A stretch of DNA of 33,750 nt from Rhodothermales bacterium (GTDB lineage Bacteria > Bacteroidota > Rhodothermia > Rhodothermales > Bin80): assembly GCA_028278205.1 (NCBI GenBank), contig JANQES010000055.1, forward strand, positions 1-33,750, read 5' to 3'. Positions 17,167 through 27,611 of the stretch are shown in pieces. Position 1 is the stretch's first letter; each line of letters begins with the position of its first letter. The notes beneath the pieces are model-generated. The model saw only the letters and a list, made by a program, of their open reading frames with translations, ran no database searches and had not been told where the DNA came from. The translations under genes and the position numbers were made by a program.

Positions 17167-18969
17167 ATGAACATCCTCGGTATCTCTTGCTGGTATCACG
17201 ACGCCGCCGCGTGCCTGCTGCGCGACGGGCGCATCGTGGCGGCGGCGCAGGAGGAGCGGTTTACGCGCAAAAAACACGATCCGTCGTTTCCCCGCAACGC
17301 CATCGACTACTGCCTGCGCGAAGGAGGGGTGACGGCTAAGGATCTCGATATCGTTGCCTTCTACGACAAGCCGTTCCTCAAATTCGAACGCCTGCTCGAG
17401 ACTTATCTTTCGTACACACCGAAGGGCCTGAAGTCGTTCATCAAGGCGATGCCGTTGTGGCTCAAGCTCAAGCTCTGGATCCCCGATCTGCTGTCCAAAG
17501 AACTCGACTACGACGGGCCGCTCGTCTTTCCGGAGCATCACGAGAGCCACGCGGCCAGCGCATTTTTTCCCTCGCCTTTCGAACGCGCCGCCTTCATCAC
17601 CACCGACGGCGTCGGCGAGTGGGCCACGACGTCCTACGGCGCGGGCGAAGGCAACCGGTTGCGGATTCAGGCTGAGATCCACTTTCCGCATTCGCTGGGA
17701 TTGCTCTACAGCGCTTTCACCTATTTCTGCGGCTTCCGCGTCAATTCGGGTGAATACAAGCTGATGGGCCTGGCGCCCTACGGCGAGCCGCGCTATGTGC
17801 AAACCATCCGCGACGAGTTGATCGATCTCAAAGACGACGGGTCGTTCCGGCTCAACATGGCTTATTTCACGTATCCCGCCGGGCTGACGATGACGGGCAA
17901 GAAGTTCGCCGGCCTTTTCGGCGGGCCGCCGCGCACGGCCGAGGGTGAACTGACGCGGCGCGAGATGGATCTGGCGCGGTCGGTGCAGATGGTCACCGAG
18001 GAGGCGCTGATGAACATGGCGCGGCACGTCCACCGGGCCACGGGCGAGGCCAATTTGTGCCTGGCCGGCGGCGTGGCGCTCAACTGTGTGGCCAACGGGC
18101 GGATCTTGCGCGAAGGGCCGTTCGAGCGACTCTGGCTTCAGCCCGCAGCCGGCGATGCCGGCGGCGCCCTCGGCGCGGCGCTGATGGCCTGGCACGAGCA
18201 CAGCGGCCACCCCCGCGCGCCCGAACCTGACGACGCCATGCAAGGCGCCTACCTCGGCCCCGCCTTTTCAGACGACGAGATCGAAGCGTTCCTGGATCGC
18301 GAAGATCTGCCGTGCGAATACGTCGGCTACGACGCCTTGCCGGACCGCGTGGCCGACCTGCTGGCCGAGCAGAAAGTGGTCGGGTGGTTTCAGGGGCGGA
18401 TGGAGTTCGGGCCGCGCGCCCTCGGCGCCCGCAGCATCCTGGCCGATCCGCGAGGCCGCGAGGTGCAGCGGCTGGTCAACCTCAAGATCAAGTTTCGCGA
18501 GAGCTTCCGCCCGTTTGCGCCGAGTGTGCTGGCCGAACGCGCCGATGACTACTTCGCCCTGGGCGACGACAGCCCGTACATGCTGCTCGTCGGGCCGGTG
18601 CGCAACGTGTCGATCGAAGGCGAGGGCCTCGAACGACTGCGCCACATCGACTCGCCCGTGCCGGCGGTCACGCACGTAGACGGCTCGGCGCGGGTGCAGA
18701 CCGTCCATCAGGAGACGAACCCGCTTTACTGGCAACTGCTGCGCGCTTTCGAAGCGCGGACGGGCTGCCCCGTGGTGGTCAATACGTCGTTCAACGTGCG
18801 CGGCGAGCCCATCGTCTGCACGCCCGAAGACGCCTATACCTGCTTCCGCCGCACGCACATGGATGTGCTGGCGCTCGGCCCGTACCTCGTCACAAAAACC
18901 ATGTTTGCCGACGCCGAAGAATCGGTCTACACCGCCGAGCAGATCGCGGAGGCGTATGGGCTGGATTGA
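17167..18969 (+). CDS. carbamoyltransferase, NodU/CmcH family
   Basis: A 600-residue protein with the two-domain layout of the family. The N-terminal Kae1/actin-fold domain (1 to about 360) starts with ILGISCWYHDAAACLL and has the metal-binding HHESHAASAFF motif (about 123-133) and GVALNCVANG. The C-terminal domain has the FGPRALGARSILADPR motif (about 414-429) and VVNTSFNVRGEPIV. Such enzymes turn carbamoyl phosphate into a carbamoyl adenylate and place the carbamoyl group on a sugar or natural-product hydroxyl. The acceptor here is unknown, and no sugar or antibiotic cluster is adjacent. It begins 12 bp after the SEC-C gene and is probably the last gene of that operon. Confidence 0.93.
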   Translation: MNILGISCWYHDAAACLLRDGRIVAAAQEERFTRKKHDPSFPRNAIDYCLREGGVTAKDLDIVAFYDKPFLKFERLLETYLSYTPKGLKSFIKAMPLWLKLKLWIPDLLSKELDYDGPLVFPEHHESHAASAFFPSPFERAAFITTDGVGEWATTSYGAGEGNRLRIQAEIHFPHSLGLLYSAFTYFCGFRVNSGEYKLMGLAPYGEPRYVQTIRDELIDLKDDGSFRLNMAYFTYPAGLTMTGKKFAGLFGGPPRTAEGELTRREMDLARSVQMVTEEALMNMARHVHRATGEANLCLAGGVALNCVANGRILREGPFERLWLQPAAGDAGGALGAALMAWHEHSGHPRAPEPDDAMQGAYLGPAFSDDEIEAFLDREDLPCEYVGYDALPDRVADLLAEQKVVGWFQGRMEFGPRALGARSILADPRGREVQRLVNLKIKFRESFRPFAPSVLAERADDYFALGDDSPYMLLVGPVRNVSIEGEGLERLRHIDSPVPAVTHVDGSARVQTVHQETNPLYWQLLRAFEARTGCPVVVNTSFNVRGEPIVCTPEDAYTCFRRTHMDVLALGPYLVTKTMFADAEESVYTAEQIAEAYGLD

Positions 18970-18971
18970 GG

Positions 18972-19095
18972 GGGTATAGTGTTACGGTGTTTCAGTGTTA
19001 TGGTGTTATAGTATTGGGAAAATGAGCTAAAAATCGCTAAAACACAGAAACACTCAAACACTATAACACTCAAACACTATAACACCCAAAAACAT
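18972..19095. repeat. octamer repeat (RGTGTTAY) with inverted arms
   Basis: The left arm steps by 8 bp: AGTGTTAC, GGTGTTTC, AGTGTTAT, GGTGTTAT, AGTATTGG. The right arm (about 19041-19092) carries the complement in the same period: AACACTCA, AACACTAT, AACACTCA, AACACTAT, AACACCCA. The arms can pair imperfectly around a loop of about 20-30 bp. The element fills the whole space between the carbamoyltransferase stop and the lipoprotein start. Confidence 0.8.
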
Positions 19096-19103
19096 AAACC
19101 CGG

Positions 19104-19460
19104 ATGCATCAGATACGCGCTATATTGCTGATCTCGTTGCTGCTGTTCACGGCGGCGTGCGGCGGAGAGGCTGCCGAAACGGACGAAGACCCGGAAGCGC
19201 GGGTGAACGTCGAGGATTTTCGCTACGTCATGCTGCCCGGCGGCGCGCGCATCGTTTCGGGTAAATTGCATAACCTCACCGCCGAGCCGATCCATGCCCA
19301 GATTCAGGTTGCCCTCTACGACCAGGATAACCGCTTCGTCACGACGATGAGCGTGCTGGTGCGCGACATCGGTCCGGACGAGCACAAACCCTTCCGCCAG
19401 GTCGTCGATGCCGACGACTCCGTGCAGGGCGCCCGCGTGCGCAGCGTGTTGGTGTTGTGA
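19104..19460 (+). CDS. small lipoprotein, FxLYD-like
   Basis: A 118-residue protein with a lipoprotein signal (hydrophobic ISLLLFTAAC, lipid-attached Cys19). After a short acidic linker the remainder is predicted beta-strands: VSGKLHNLTAEPIHAQIQVALYDQDNRFV, then the final strands. This is the pattern of FxLYD-type domains, in which the N-terminal strand and the xxLYD strand define an Ig-like fold. It would sit on the periplasmic side of the membrane. The function is unknown. No obvious operon partner is found, as 130 bp follow before the next gene. Confidence 0.75.
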   Translation: MHQIRAILLISLLLFTAACGGEAAETDEDPEARVNVEDFRYVMLPGGARIVSGKLHNLTAEPIHAQIQVALYDQDNRFVTTMSVLVRDIGPDEHKPFRQVVDADDSVQGARVRSVLVL

Positions 19461-19590
19461 GAATGCCTGACTTCCATCATCAAGGATCATTACCTTATCG
19501 ATACATCGATTTTTTCACACCAATCGTCAAACTCATTGGTATCTGCGTATTAGAAGTAGGATTGATATAACGTCTAGCCGTTTTACGACG
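19461..19590. other. spacer with small dyad
   Basis: ACCAAT (19519-19524) and ATTGGT (19535-19540) form a 6-bp inverted repeat with a 10-bp loop, after a TATCGATACATCGAT stretch and a T run. The site is AT-rich and lies 50-130 bp before the next lipoprotein gene, where a promoter is expected. No sigma consensus was confirmed. Confidence 0.3.
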
Positions 19591-20613
19591 ATGAACCGGG
19601 CCTCGTTGTTAATCGGGATGGTGTGCGTGCTGAGTCTCGCGGGAGGCGCCGGCTGCCTCGGCGATGCGCCGCACGACAATCCGGTCGATCCCCAATCAGC
19701 GCTTTTCGTCAGGGAAGGAGGCGTCTTCGGGCTCGTCACCGACCGGGCTGGGACGCCTTTGTCCGAGGCCGAAGTACGTCTCATCCCCGGACGGTCCGGG
19801 GCGCAGCCCGAATTGGTGACGCGCACTGACAGCCGGGGCGAATTCGAGATCCTGGGAGCGGCGGAAGGATCGGGCTATCGGCTGATGGTGCATAAGGAGG
19901 GCTACGACGATGGGATGATCGAAGCCATCGAAATCAAGCCGGGCATCGTCGAAGAACTCTCGGCATTTCGTCTCAACGCTCTGCCCTTCATCACCAACAC
20001 GGCCTTCCGCACCATCCACATCAGCCGGTGGTGGCCCAGCAACGACCTGTTTTTCCTCGAAGTCAACGCCGACGTGGCCGACGCCGACGGCCCCTTCGAC
20101 ATCGAGCGCGTCTGGTTCGAAATACCGGATCTGAATTATTCGATCACGCTCGATGCGCGGGTGCAGCCCATCGGGCGGTATGATAAACTCATCCGGGCCG
20201 ACTCGCTCTCGCCTCGGGTGAGTTTGCAAAGTTTGTTGGGCAAGACGCTCCGGATCAACGTCCGCGACAAACAAGGCATCATCGTCACCAGTGATGCCGG
20301 GCAGTTGGTGCGTGTGCTCGAAGACATCCCCAATGCCCTCGAACCCATCGCCGATGCCCTGCTCGACACGAACCGCCCCACCCTTATCTGGGAACCCTTC
20401 CCGCCGCGTTTTGACTTTACCTACCGGATCGACGTCTTCCTCGACGAGGACAACTTTGACCCCCTGGTGCGGCAGGTCACGAATATCCCGATGGACGTGA
20501 CGACGCTGCAACTGGAGAGCCTGCCTACCGGCAAGTACTTCTGGACCGTGACCGTCGTGGATGAATTCGGTAACCAGACCCGCTCGAAACAAGCTGGTTT
20601 TCTTATACCCTGA
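19591..20613 (+). CDS. lipoprotein with carboxypeptidase-regulatory-like domain
   Basis: A 340-residue protein with a lipoprotein signal peptide (lipobox LAGGAGC, Cys22). Residues about 43-115 form a carboxypeptidase regulatory-like Ig fold (GVFGLVTDRAGTPLSEAEV, then TDSRGEFEILG). The rest is beta-rich and ends with a fibronectin-type-III-like part (IWEPFPPRFDFTYRIDVF, then LPTGKYFWTVTVVDEFGN). It would be anchored in the envelope. The sigma-54 activator gene begins 2 bp after its stop, so the two are translated from one transcript. That suggests an envelope component expressed with its own regulator, but the activity is unknown. Confidence 0.8.
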   Translation: MNRASLLIGMVCVLSLAGGAGCLGDAPHDNPVDPQSALFVREGGVFGLVTDRAGTPLSEAEVRLIPGRSGAQPELVTRTDSRGEFEILGAAEGSGYRLMVHKEGYDDGMIEAIEIKPGIVEELSAFRLNALPFITNTAFRTIHISRWWPSNDLFFLEVNADVADADGPFDIERVWFEIPDLNYSITLDARVQPIGRYDKLIRADSLSPRVSLQSLLGKTLRINVRDKQGIIVTSDAGQLVRVLEDIPNALEPIADALLDTNRPTLIWEPFPPRFDFTYRIDVFLDEDNFDPLVRQVTNIPMDVTTLQLESLPTGKYFWTVTVVDEFGNQTRSKQAGFLIP

Positions 20614-20615
20614 CC

Positions 20616-22102
<1,487 letters not shown>

Positions 22103-22103
<1 letters not shown>

Positions 22104-22190
22104 AGAAAGGGGGAAAGGGAGAGTGGGGGAAAGGGTGATCAACGTGTTCTTCACCCTCTCGCCCTTTCTCCCTTTCACCCTCTCGACCCA
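22103..22190. repeat. octamer repeat (GRAAAGGG / CRCCCTYT) with inverted arms
   Basis: The left arm reads AGAAAGGG, GGAAAGGG, AGAGTGGG, GGAAAGGG; the right arm reads CACCCTCT, CGCCCTTT, CTCCCTTT, CACCCTCT. They are reverse complements of each other in the same 8-bp period. The loop is short (about 15 bp). The element fills the space between the activator stop and the kinase start. The word family is shared with 2781-2826. Confidence 0.8.
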
Positions 22191-22193
22191 CAC

Positions 22194-23993
22194 ATGGGGC
22201 ACGCGCACCGGAAAATAGCGGATATCCAGCCTTTTGCCGAACTGGCTCAGGGCGCCACGACGGTGGTCTACAAAGGCTACCAGCAGGCGCTCGACCGCTT
22301 CGTGCTCTTGAAGGTGCTGCGGCCCGGCCTTGGCCACGACGACGAACGCCTGCGCCGGTTCGAGGACGAGGCGCGGCTCGTGGCCCAGGTTCAGCATCCC
22401 AACGTGGTGGCGGTCTACGCCGCAGGCCGCGACGACGGGCAGGCCTACATCGCCGCTGAGTTTGTCGATGGCTTTGATTTGCGCGCGTTGCTGGCGCGGC
22501 GTCCGTTGCCGCTGGATCTGGCGGTCTTCGTCGTCCTCGAAGCGGCGCGCGGATTGGAGGCGGCGCATGCCCACGGCATCCTGCATCGCGATCTCAAACC
22601 GTCGAACATTCTGATTGCCCACGACGGCCAGGTAAAGCTCACCGACTTCGGCATGGCGTCGTTATTGGAAGACGAGGCCGAGGCCGAGGTGCGCGGCACG
22701 CCGGGCTACCTGGCGCCTGAACTCGTGCGCGGCGAGCCGCCGGCCACGGCCTCCGACCTGTTCTCGCTCGGCGCGACGTTCTACGAAGCATTGGCCGGGC
22801 ACGCCGCGTTTGCCGGCGAAGACACCGGCGCTTTGCTCGACGCCGTGCTGCACCACGATCCGTTGCCTCGCCTCGAACGCTTCACCGAGTTGCCTGAGGA
22901 TGCGCGCCGGATCCTTGCGCGGCTCCTCGCCAAAGACCCGGCAGCCCGCTACGAAGACGCCGGCTCGCTGATCGATGACCTCGAAGCTTTTTGCACGGCG
23001 CACGGCGTGACAGCCGGCGCGGCGGCGCTCAAAACGTTCCTCGAAGATCCGGAAGCCTACTGGCGGCTTCAGCGCGCGCAGGTTACGGTGGCAGCACAGG
23101 CCGAGCCTGCACCGCCGCCGGAGGAGGCCGCGCCGCCTGTGCCGCCGCCTCGCCGGGCGCCCCGGCGGCGCGTCCGGTGGGCCTGGGGATTGGCCCTGGC
23201 GGTGCTTGTGGCCGCCGGGTTGGGTGCCAGCCTCTTGCTCAAAAACGATCAGCCCCCGCCGCCCGAACCTGCCGAGACGATGGAAGAGGCAGCGGCCCGT
23301 CTGCCCGAAGCCGTTCAGCCGGCACCGCCCGGCGAGATCGACACCGCCGATGCCGCCCCGACGATCTCTATCGAGACGCAAGAGCCGGAACCGGAACCGC
23401 CGCAACCCGGCGACCCGGCGGACGATCTGACGAAGACCCTCGCCCCGGTCGAAGACGACACCACGACGAGCCTCGCAGCGGATCTGACGCCACCGGACAC
23501 CACCCTGCTGGAGATCGCCGCGCGAGACGAAGCGGCGCCGGACGAAGCGCCGGATGAGGCGCCGGGCACGGTCGCCGTGGACGTCAAGCCGTGGGCCGAC
23601 GTGTATGTGGATGGCGATCTGGTGGGCCGGACGCCGATGACACCGATGACGCTCCCTGCCGGGACGCACCGCATCGTCTTCAAAAATCCGCAGTTTCCAG
23701 ATCACACAGATGAGGTGGCTGTTGCTGCCGGCGAGGAAACCACGGTGCGCGTTTCGCTCTGGGATCTCGTGGGGCGCCTCACCCTCCAGGTCAGCCCGTG
23801 GGCGGTGGTGGCCATCGACGGGGCGCCGCGCGATACGATCCCGCCGCAGGAACGCCCGTTGATCGTAACGCCCGGCCTGCGCCGGTTGTCGTTGCGGCAT
23901 CCGGCCCTCGGCGTCTACGATACCACGTTCACCATCGCGCCGGGCGAGGTCAAGACGCTTCGCTTTAACCTCAACAAATTGAGCAAACGATGA
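22194..23993 (+). CDS. membrane Ser/Thr protein kinase with PEGA domains
   Basis: A 599-residue protein. Residues about 10-270 are a Hanks-type kinase: K40 in FVLLK, E59, catalytic HRDLKPSN (D133, N138), DFG (D151) and APE (174-176). The glycine-rich loop reads AQGATT instead of GxGxxG, so only the middle glycine remains. A proline-rich, basic linker leads to one membrane helix (about 329-349), a long Pro/Glu/Asp-rich stretch and then two PEGA-like domains, one near VDVKPWADVYVDGDLVGRTP and one near LQVSPWAVVAIDGAP. The kinase is thus cytoplasmic and the PEGA part is outside, where it may bind the wall or a ligand. The ATG at 22194 has no ribosome binding site and follows the repeat directly. 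Confidence 0.9.
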   Translation: MGHAHRKIADIQPFAELAQGATTVVYKGYQQALDRFVLLKVLRPGLGHDDERLRRFEDEARLVAQVQHPNVVAVYAAGRDDGQAYIAAEFVDGFDLRALLARRPLPLDLAVFVVLEAARGLEAAHAHGILHRDLKPSNILIAHDGQVKLTDFGMASLLEDEAEAEVRGTPGYLAPELVRGEPPATASDLFSLGATFYEALAGHAAFAGEDTGALLDAVLHHDPLPRLERFTELPEDARRILARLLAKDPAARYEDAGSLIDDLEAFCTAHGVTAGAAALKTFLEDPEAYWRLQRAQVTVAAQAEPAPPPEEAAPPVPPPRRAPRRRVRWAWGLALAVLVAAGLGASLLLKNDQPPPPEPAETMEEAAARLPEAVQPAPPGEIDTADAAPTISIETQEPEPEPPQPGDPADDLTKTLAPVEDDTTTSLAADLTPPDTTLLEIAARDEAAPDEAPDEAPGTVAVDVKPWADVYVDGDLVGRTPMTPMTLPAGTHRIVFKNPQFPDHTDEVAVAAGEETTVRVSLWDLVGRLTLQVSPWAVVAIDGAPRDTIPPQERPLIVTPGLRRLSLRHPALGVYDTTFTIAPGEVKTLRFNLNKLSKR

Positions 23994-24087
23994 GTGCCTT
24001 TACCGTCGTTTTTTTGGATTGGCATGGCACATAAATGGAACATCACTTGCCTTACAGCCTCAGGTGAGGGCTGTATTGGCTCTAAAC

Positions 24088-24105
24088 CGCGCATGATTTG
24101 CACAG
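24088..24105. promoter_or_regulatory. conserved dyad-like motif GCGCATGATTTGCRCAG, copy 1
   Basis: GCGCATGATTTGCACAG lies 19-36 bp before the Kelch gene. The same 17 bp with one change occur at 26279-26295. There the site is a full inverted repeat TGCGCA-TGATT-TGCGCA. Here one half-site is changed (CGCGCA and TGCACA). It could be an operator. Confidence 0.35.
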
Positions 24106-24123
24106 AGCTAGCCCGCTGATTGC

Positions 24124-25407
24124 ATGACGCATCTGCGACTCATACATATCGTGTTGCTGGCCGGCCTCGTCTGGCCGGCGGCGGCGCAGCAGTGGGAAGA
24201 ACGCCCGCCGATGGACCAGCCACGCACCGGGCTGGCTGCGGCGGCGCTCGATGGGCAGATCTATCTCCTCGGCGGCAAAGATCAGTTCGGCGCCGTCCTC
24301 AACACGGCGGTGCGCTACGATCCGGAGAGCGGTCAGGTATTCCCGCTGCCGTCCATGTTACAAGCCCGTGTCGATGCCGCCGCCGCCGTATTTGCCGGGA
24401 AAATCTTCGTCGTGGGCGGACGCGATGAGGAGGACGAGGTCCTCAACGACGTCGAGTTCTACGATCCCAACGACAATCGATGGCATACCTTCGCCGACCT
24501 GGATGAAGAACGGCAAGGCCTGGTCGCCGTGGCCAATGACACCAGCATCGTCGTGGCCGGGGGGTCAGACGACGACGACGAGATCCTCACGAGTGTTGAG
24601 TATTACGATTGGGCGGAGCAGGAATGGAAGACGGTCCTTACGCGAAACCCCAACGACGGGTCGGTGGCGCCGCTTGAACTGACACCGCGCGCGGCCCTGG
24701 CTGGAGCCGGCGTCGGGGAGAACGTGCTTTTTCTGGGGGGGTTCGGCCCGCGCGGTCCCCTCGCCGTCGTCGAAGGGCTTGGACCTGGAGGCGCCCTCGC
24801 CCAACTGGCTTCGTTGCCCACGGCGCGCGGTAGCCTGGTCGCTACCGCCAGCGGCGATAGCGTCTATGCCATAGGCGGGCTCGACGGCACCAACCGCATC
24901 CTGGCCGACGTGCAACGCTACGACCTGAACACCAACACCTGGCAGCCGATGCCCCGGCTTCGTATTGGCCGCGAAGGCGCTGCCGCCGTGACGGTCGAAG
25001 AGGCGATCTTCGTCTTCGGCGGAAGCGATGCCAATGGCCGCGTGCTCGACGACGTCGAATCGTTCGGACGAGTCGGTTTGCCGACGGCCACGGAGGACGA
25101 AGCAGAGACCCCGGCGCCGGGCGGCTTCGGCCTGGAATCCAACTATCCCAACCCGTTCCAGACGGCGACGACGATCACGTTCACCGTCTCGGAGACCGAA
25201 GACGACCGCCATGTGATGCTCTCGGTCTACGACGTACTGGGGCGGCGTGTGACGGTCCTGATCGACGACGCCCTGGCGCCGGGTACGCATACCGTTACCT
25301 GGGACGGCACAGATCGCGGCGGGGCGCCGGTCAGGGCCGGCCTCTACGTCTATCGCCTGCAACAGGGCGCGCTGAGAGCACACAAGATGATGGCGATCCT
25401 TCGCTGA
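24124..25407 (+). CDS. secreted Kelch-repeat beta-propeller protein with T9SS type A sorting domain
   Basis: A 427-residue protein. The signal peptide covers about 1-21 (AAAQ). Six Kelch repeats of the form (I/V)(Y/F)xxGG...(D)VxxYD...W follow, for example IYLLGGKDQFG, IFVVGGRDEED, IVVAGGSDDDD and VYAIGGLDGTN, which should close one six-bladed propeller. The last 80 residues are a T9SS type A sorting domain: NYPNPFQTATTITF, LSVYDVLGRRV and GLYVYRLQQG. It is therefore probably moved to the cell surface by the type IX system. The DUF5683-like gene begins 3 bp after its stop. There is no sign of an enzyme active site; a binding role is the usual inference for Kelch propellers. Confidence 0.9.
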   Translation: MTHLRLIHIVLLAGLVWPAAAQQWEERPPMDQPRTGLAAAALDGQIYLLGGKDQFGAVLNTAVRYDPESGQVFPLPSMLQARVDAAAAVFAGKIFVVGGRDEEDEVLNDVEFYDPNDNRWHTFADLDEERQGLVAVANDTSIVVAGGSDDDDEILTSVEYYDWAEQEWKTVLTRNPNDGSVAPLELTPRAALAGAGVGENVLFLGGFGPRGPLAVVEGLGPGGALAQLASLPTARGSLVATASGDSVYAIGGLDGTNRILADVQRYDLNTNTWQPMPRLRIGREGAAAVTVEEAIFVFGGSDANGRVLDDVESFGRVGLPTATEDEAETPAPGGFGLESNYPNPFQTATTITFTVSETEDDRHVMLSVYDVLGRRVTVLIDDALAPGTHTVTWDGTDRGGAPVRAGLYVYRLQQGALRAHKMMAILR

Positions 25408-25410
25408 GGC

Positions 25411-26217
25411 ATGAGAGCATCCGTCCACATATTCGCGTTGACGGTGGGCTGGCTGGCCTGGGGTGCAGCGCCGGCGTGGAGCCAGGTGGCCGAGCCGCCG
25501 CGCCTCGATGCGCTCTGGGAAGCCTATCAAGCACTCGATTATGAGAAGGCGCAAGCGTTGGCCCAGACGGCGCTCGCGGCCTTCGAAGCGCCTGAAGACC
25601 TGGCCCAGGTACACGTTGTGTTGGGCTTGATCGCCTTCTCACAGAATGATCAGAGAACAGCCACCCGTCAGTTCACCGACGCGCTCGTGCTCGACCCCGC
25701 CGTCGAACTCGACGCGCTGCTGGTTTCTCCCAAAGCCATGGACTTTTTCAACGACATCCGTACCGGGCTGGCGCAGGCCGGCCGGGCGGAGTCGCTCCCG
25801 GCGGAGACCGCGCCTCGCTACATACTCGTGCAAGACCGCCGGGCCGAGGCCGCGCTCCGCTCGATGGTGTTGCCGGGCTGGGGGCAGCTCTACAAAGGCC
25901 AGCGGGCCAAAGGCCGTCTGCTGATCGGCGTTTGGGGTGTTGCCGTGGCCGGCACCGTCACATCCCACATCTTGCGCCAGCAGTCTTTCGATACCTACAT
26001 CGAGGCCGGCCCGGAAGATGTGGAGCAACGCTACGACACCTTCAACCGATGGCATAAGACGCGCAACACCCTGGTCTTGGGCGCCATCGCCGTCTGGGTC
26101 TACAGCTATCTCGATGCCCTGATTGCCGGCGGCCAGGCGCTTGGCCAACGCAACCTGCTCGTCCCGCTTACCTTTTCAGATCGACAGATGCACGTCATCG
26201 TGCGTGTGCAGTTCTAG
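25411..26217 (+). CDS. periplasmic TPR-like protein with DUF5683-like membrane domain
   Basis: A 268-residue protein. The signal peptide covers about 1-25 (AWSQ). Residues about 30-110 form two or three TPR-like helical pairs (LWEAYQALDYEKAQALAQTAL, then LIAFSQNDQRTATRQF). The C-terminal half contains LPGWGQLYKGQRAKGRLLIG and two or three hydrophobic segments (about 170-190 and 211-232), matching the pattern of DUF5683-type proteins common in Bacteroidota. The gene begins 3 bp after the Kelch gene stop, so both are in one transcript. A role in the envelope, perhaps helping its secreted neighbour, is inferred from this context only. Confidence 0.78.
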   Translation: MRASVHIFALTVGWLAWGAAPAWSQVAEPPRLDALWEAYQALDYEKAQALAQTALAAFEAPEDLAQVHVVLGLIAFSQNDQRTATRQFTDALVLDPAVELDALLVSPKAMDFFNDIRTGLAQAGRAESLPAETAPRYILVQDRRAEAALRSMVLPGWGQLYKGQRAKGRLLIGVWGVAVAGTVTSHILRQQSFDTYIEAGPEDVEQRYDTFNRWHKTRNTLVLGAIAVWVYSYLDALIAGGQALGQRNLLVPLTFSDRQMHVIVRVQF

Positions 26218-26556
26218 GAAGGCACGTCTATGTTTGTTTTTCTGTCCGCCTGGCCGTGTGCATACTTTGCAGAAGGATGCGCATGATTTGCGCAGTAGGG
26301 GGCTCCGTACACCGACGCCGAGCAGGTACTCTTTCCATCAGGCCACAGGCATAACGGGCAAAAAAACTCAAAATGTAACGTTCTTTTGTCGGCTGGACCT
26401 TTCCGGGGGCTTCGGGAGGCGACGGGTATGAACTGGCACTCACTTTGTACCAGCCCTCAGCAGACATTGTCGCTCGGGGCCTGTCCCGGCTGAGGTTGTG
26501 TAGGGGGCGGCGGCGTCTCTTCGTAATTCCTTTGGACAACTATCGGGAGCGAGACT
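26218..26556. other. non-coding spacer with 17-bp inverted repeat
   Basis: No gene is supported in these 339 bp. TGCGCA-TGATT-TGCGCA (26278-26294) is a perfect inverted repeat with a 5-bp centre and repeats the motif found before the Kelch gene. A GGGAGCGAG ribosome binding site lies just before the ATG at 26557. No clear promoter was identified. Confidence 0.5.
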
Positions 26557-27498
26557 ATGGCGAAATATCTGATGATCCTGTTCTTAGCCAGCGCCGTTTT
26601 TGTGGGTAGTGGCTGTGACAACGGGATCGCCTCTATATCAGAAGACGAAGCAGTGGATGTACGCGAGGCCGGCCTGAGCGTGCTGCTCACCAGCAACTCC
26701 ACGCCGCATGATCTGGTTGCCAAAGCGAATGTTACCGTTACGCAGGTAGATCTCCTCGGTCGTGATGCGATCACGATTTCTGAAGAAAAGCGTGTTTTTA
26801 ACTTGCGGGCGTTTCAAAATGGAGTCTCTGCTTCGTTGGGCAATCGAAGCCTGCCCCAGGGTTCATATACGCACGTTCGGATGACCATAACCGAGGCCTC
26901 GGTGGAGACCGAGAGCGGAACCGTCTACGATCTGGCGGTTCCGCCAGAGGCGCAAGCGGGTCTTGTGGTGCCCCTTCCCAGCGGCTTTGCTTTGCAAGGG
27001 GGCGCCCAGGCCGTCGTGACGCTCGGCTTTGACACGGCGGTGTCTTTCGTGGCCGAAGGCAATTCGACATCGGAGGAGGATGTCGCTAGATTCCTGTTTG
27101 ATCCAGTCGTCGAGGTCGCGAGGATCGACGGCGCTAACTCAGACGATGAAAGTTCGGATGACGATGGGGATGGCGAGGATGGCAGCTCAGACGATGAAAG
27201 TTCGGATGACGACGGGAATGACGAGGATGGCGACGAGGGCGAGGACGATGATGGCGAGGATGACAACTCAGACGACGAGGACGACGACGGAGATGACGAC
27301 GATGGTTCGGATGATGACGATGGTTCGGATGACGACGGGGATGGCGAGGATGGCAGCTCAGACGATGAAAGCTCGGATGACGACGGGAATGACGACGACG
27401 GTTCGGATGATGACGGGGATGACGACGGGAATGACGAGGATGACGACGGAGATGATGACGACGACGGAGGAAGTTCTTCGGCCATTCCAAGAAAATAA
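26557..27498 (+). CDS. DUF4382-like lipoprotein with long Asp/Ser/Gly tail
   Basis: A 313-residue protein with a lipoprotein signal (VGSGC, Cys20). Residues about 35-190 are a beta-rich domain with the DUF4382-like start LSVLLTSNSTPHDLVAKANVTVTQVDLL. From about residue 193 to 306 the protein is almost only Asp, Glu, Ser, Gly and Asn, in units such as SDDDGNDEDG that look like calcium-binding D-x-D-G-x-D repeats. The tail ends with a short uncharged part, SSSAIPRK. The coding DNA of the tail contains long internal repeats. The next gene encodes a second lipoprotein of the same plan. A calcium- or surface-binding role is inferred from the composition alone. Confidence 0.8.
   Translation: MAKYLMILFLASAVFVGSGCDNGIASISEDEAVDVREAGLSVLLTSNSTPHDLVAKANVTVTQVDLLGRDAITISEEKRVFNLRAFQNGVSASLGNRSLPQGSYTHVRMTITEASVETESGTVYDLAVPPEAQAGLVVPLPSGFALQGGAQAVVTLGFDTAVSFVAEGNSTSEEDVARFLFDPVVEVARIDGANSDDESSDDDGDGEDGSSDDESSDDDGNDEDGDEGEDDDGEDDNSDDEDDDGDDDDGSDDDDGSDDDGDGEDGSSDDESSDDDGNDDDGSDDDGDDDGNDEDDDGDDDDDGGSSSAIPRK
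27153..27394. repeat. internal tandem repeats encoding the acidic tail
   Basis: A 72-bp block (27153-27224) returns at 27323-27394 with two differences, 170 bp apart. Between and around them, 6-9 bp GATGAC/GACGAC units repeat. Such DNA can gain or lose units by slippage, so tail length probably varies among strains. Confidence 0.8.
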
Positions 27499-27611
27499 AC
27501 GTTCATGCAGCAATCTGCTTAAATAGATCGCATATCCCTGGTCCCGTTGCTTCCAGACGAGGCTGCTGGGCCAGGCAACACGCCGCCATCCAAAACCAAG
27601 CCAACGAACTC

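Noticed and set aside
15883..18243. 786-codon minus-strand frame across the SEC-C and carbamoyltransferase genes
   Set aside because: It spans two well-supported genes and the spacer between them, and its translation has a low-complexity Arg/Gln/His composition typical of antisense frames.
26925..27506. Ser/Pro-rich minus-strand frame
   Set aside because: It is the complement of the Asp-coding repeats of the lipoprotein tail.
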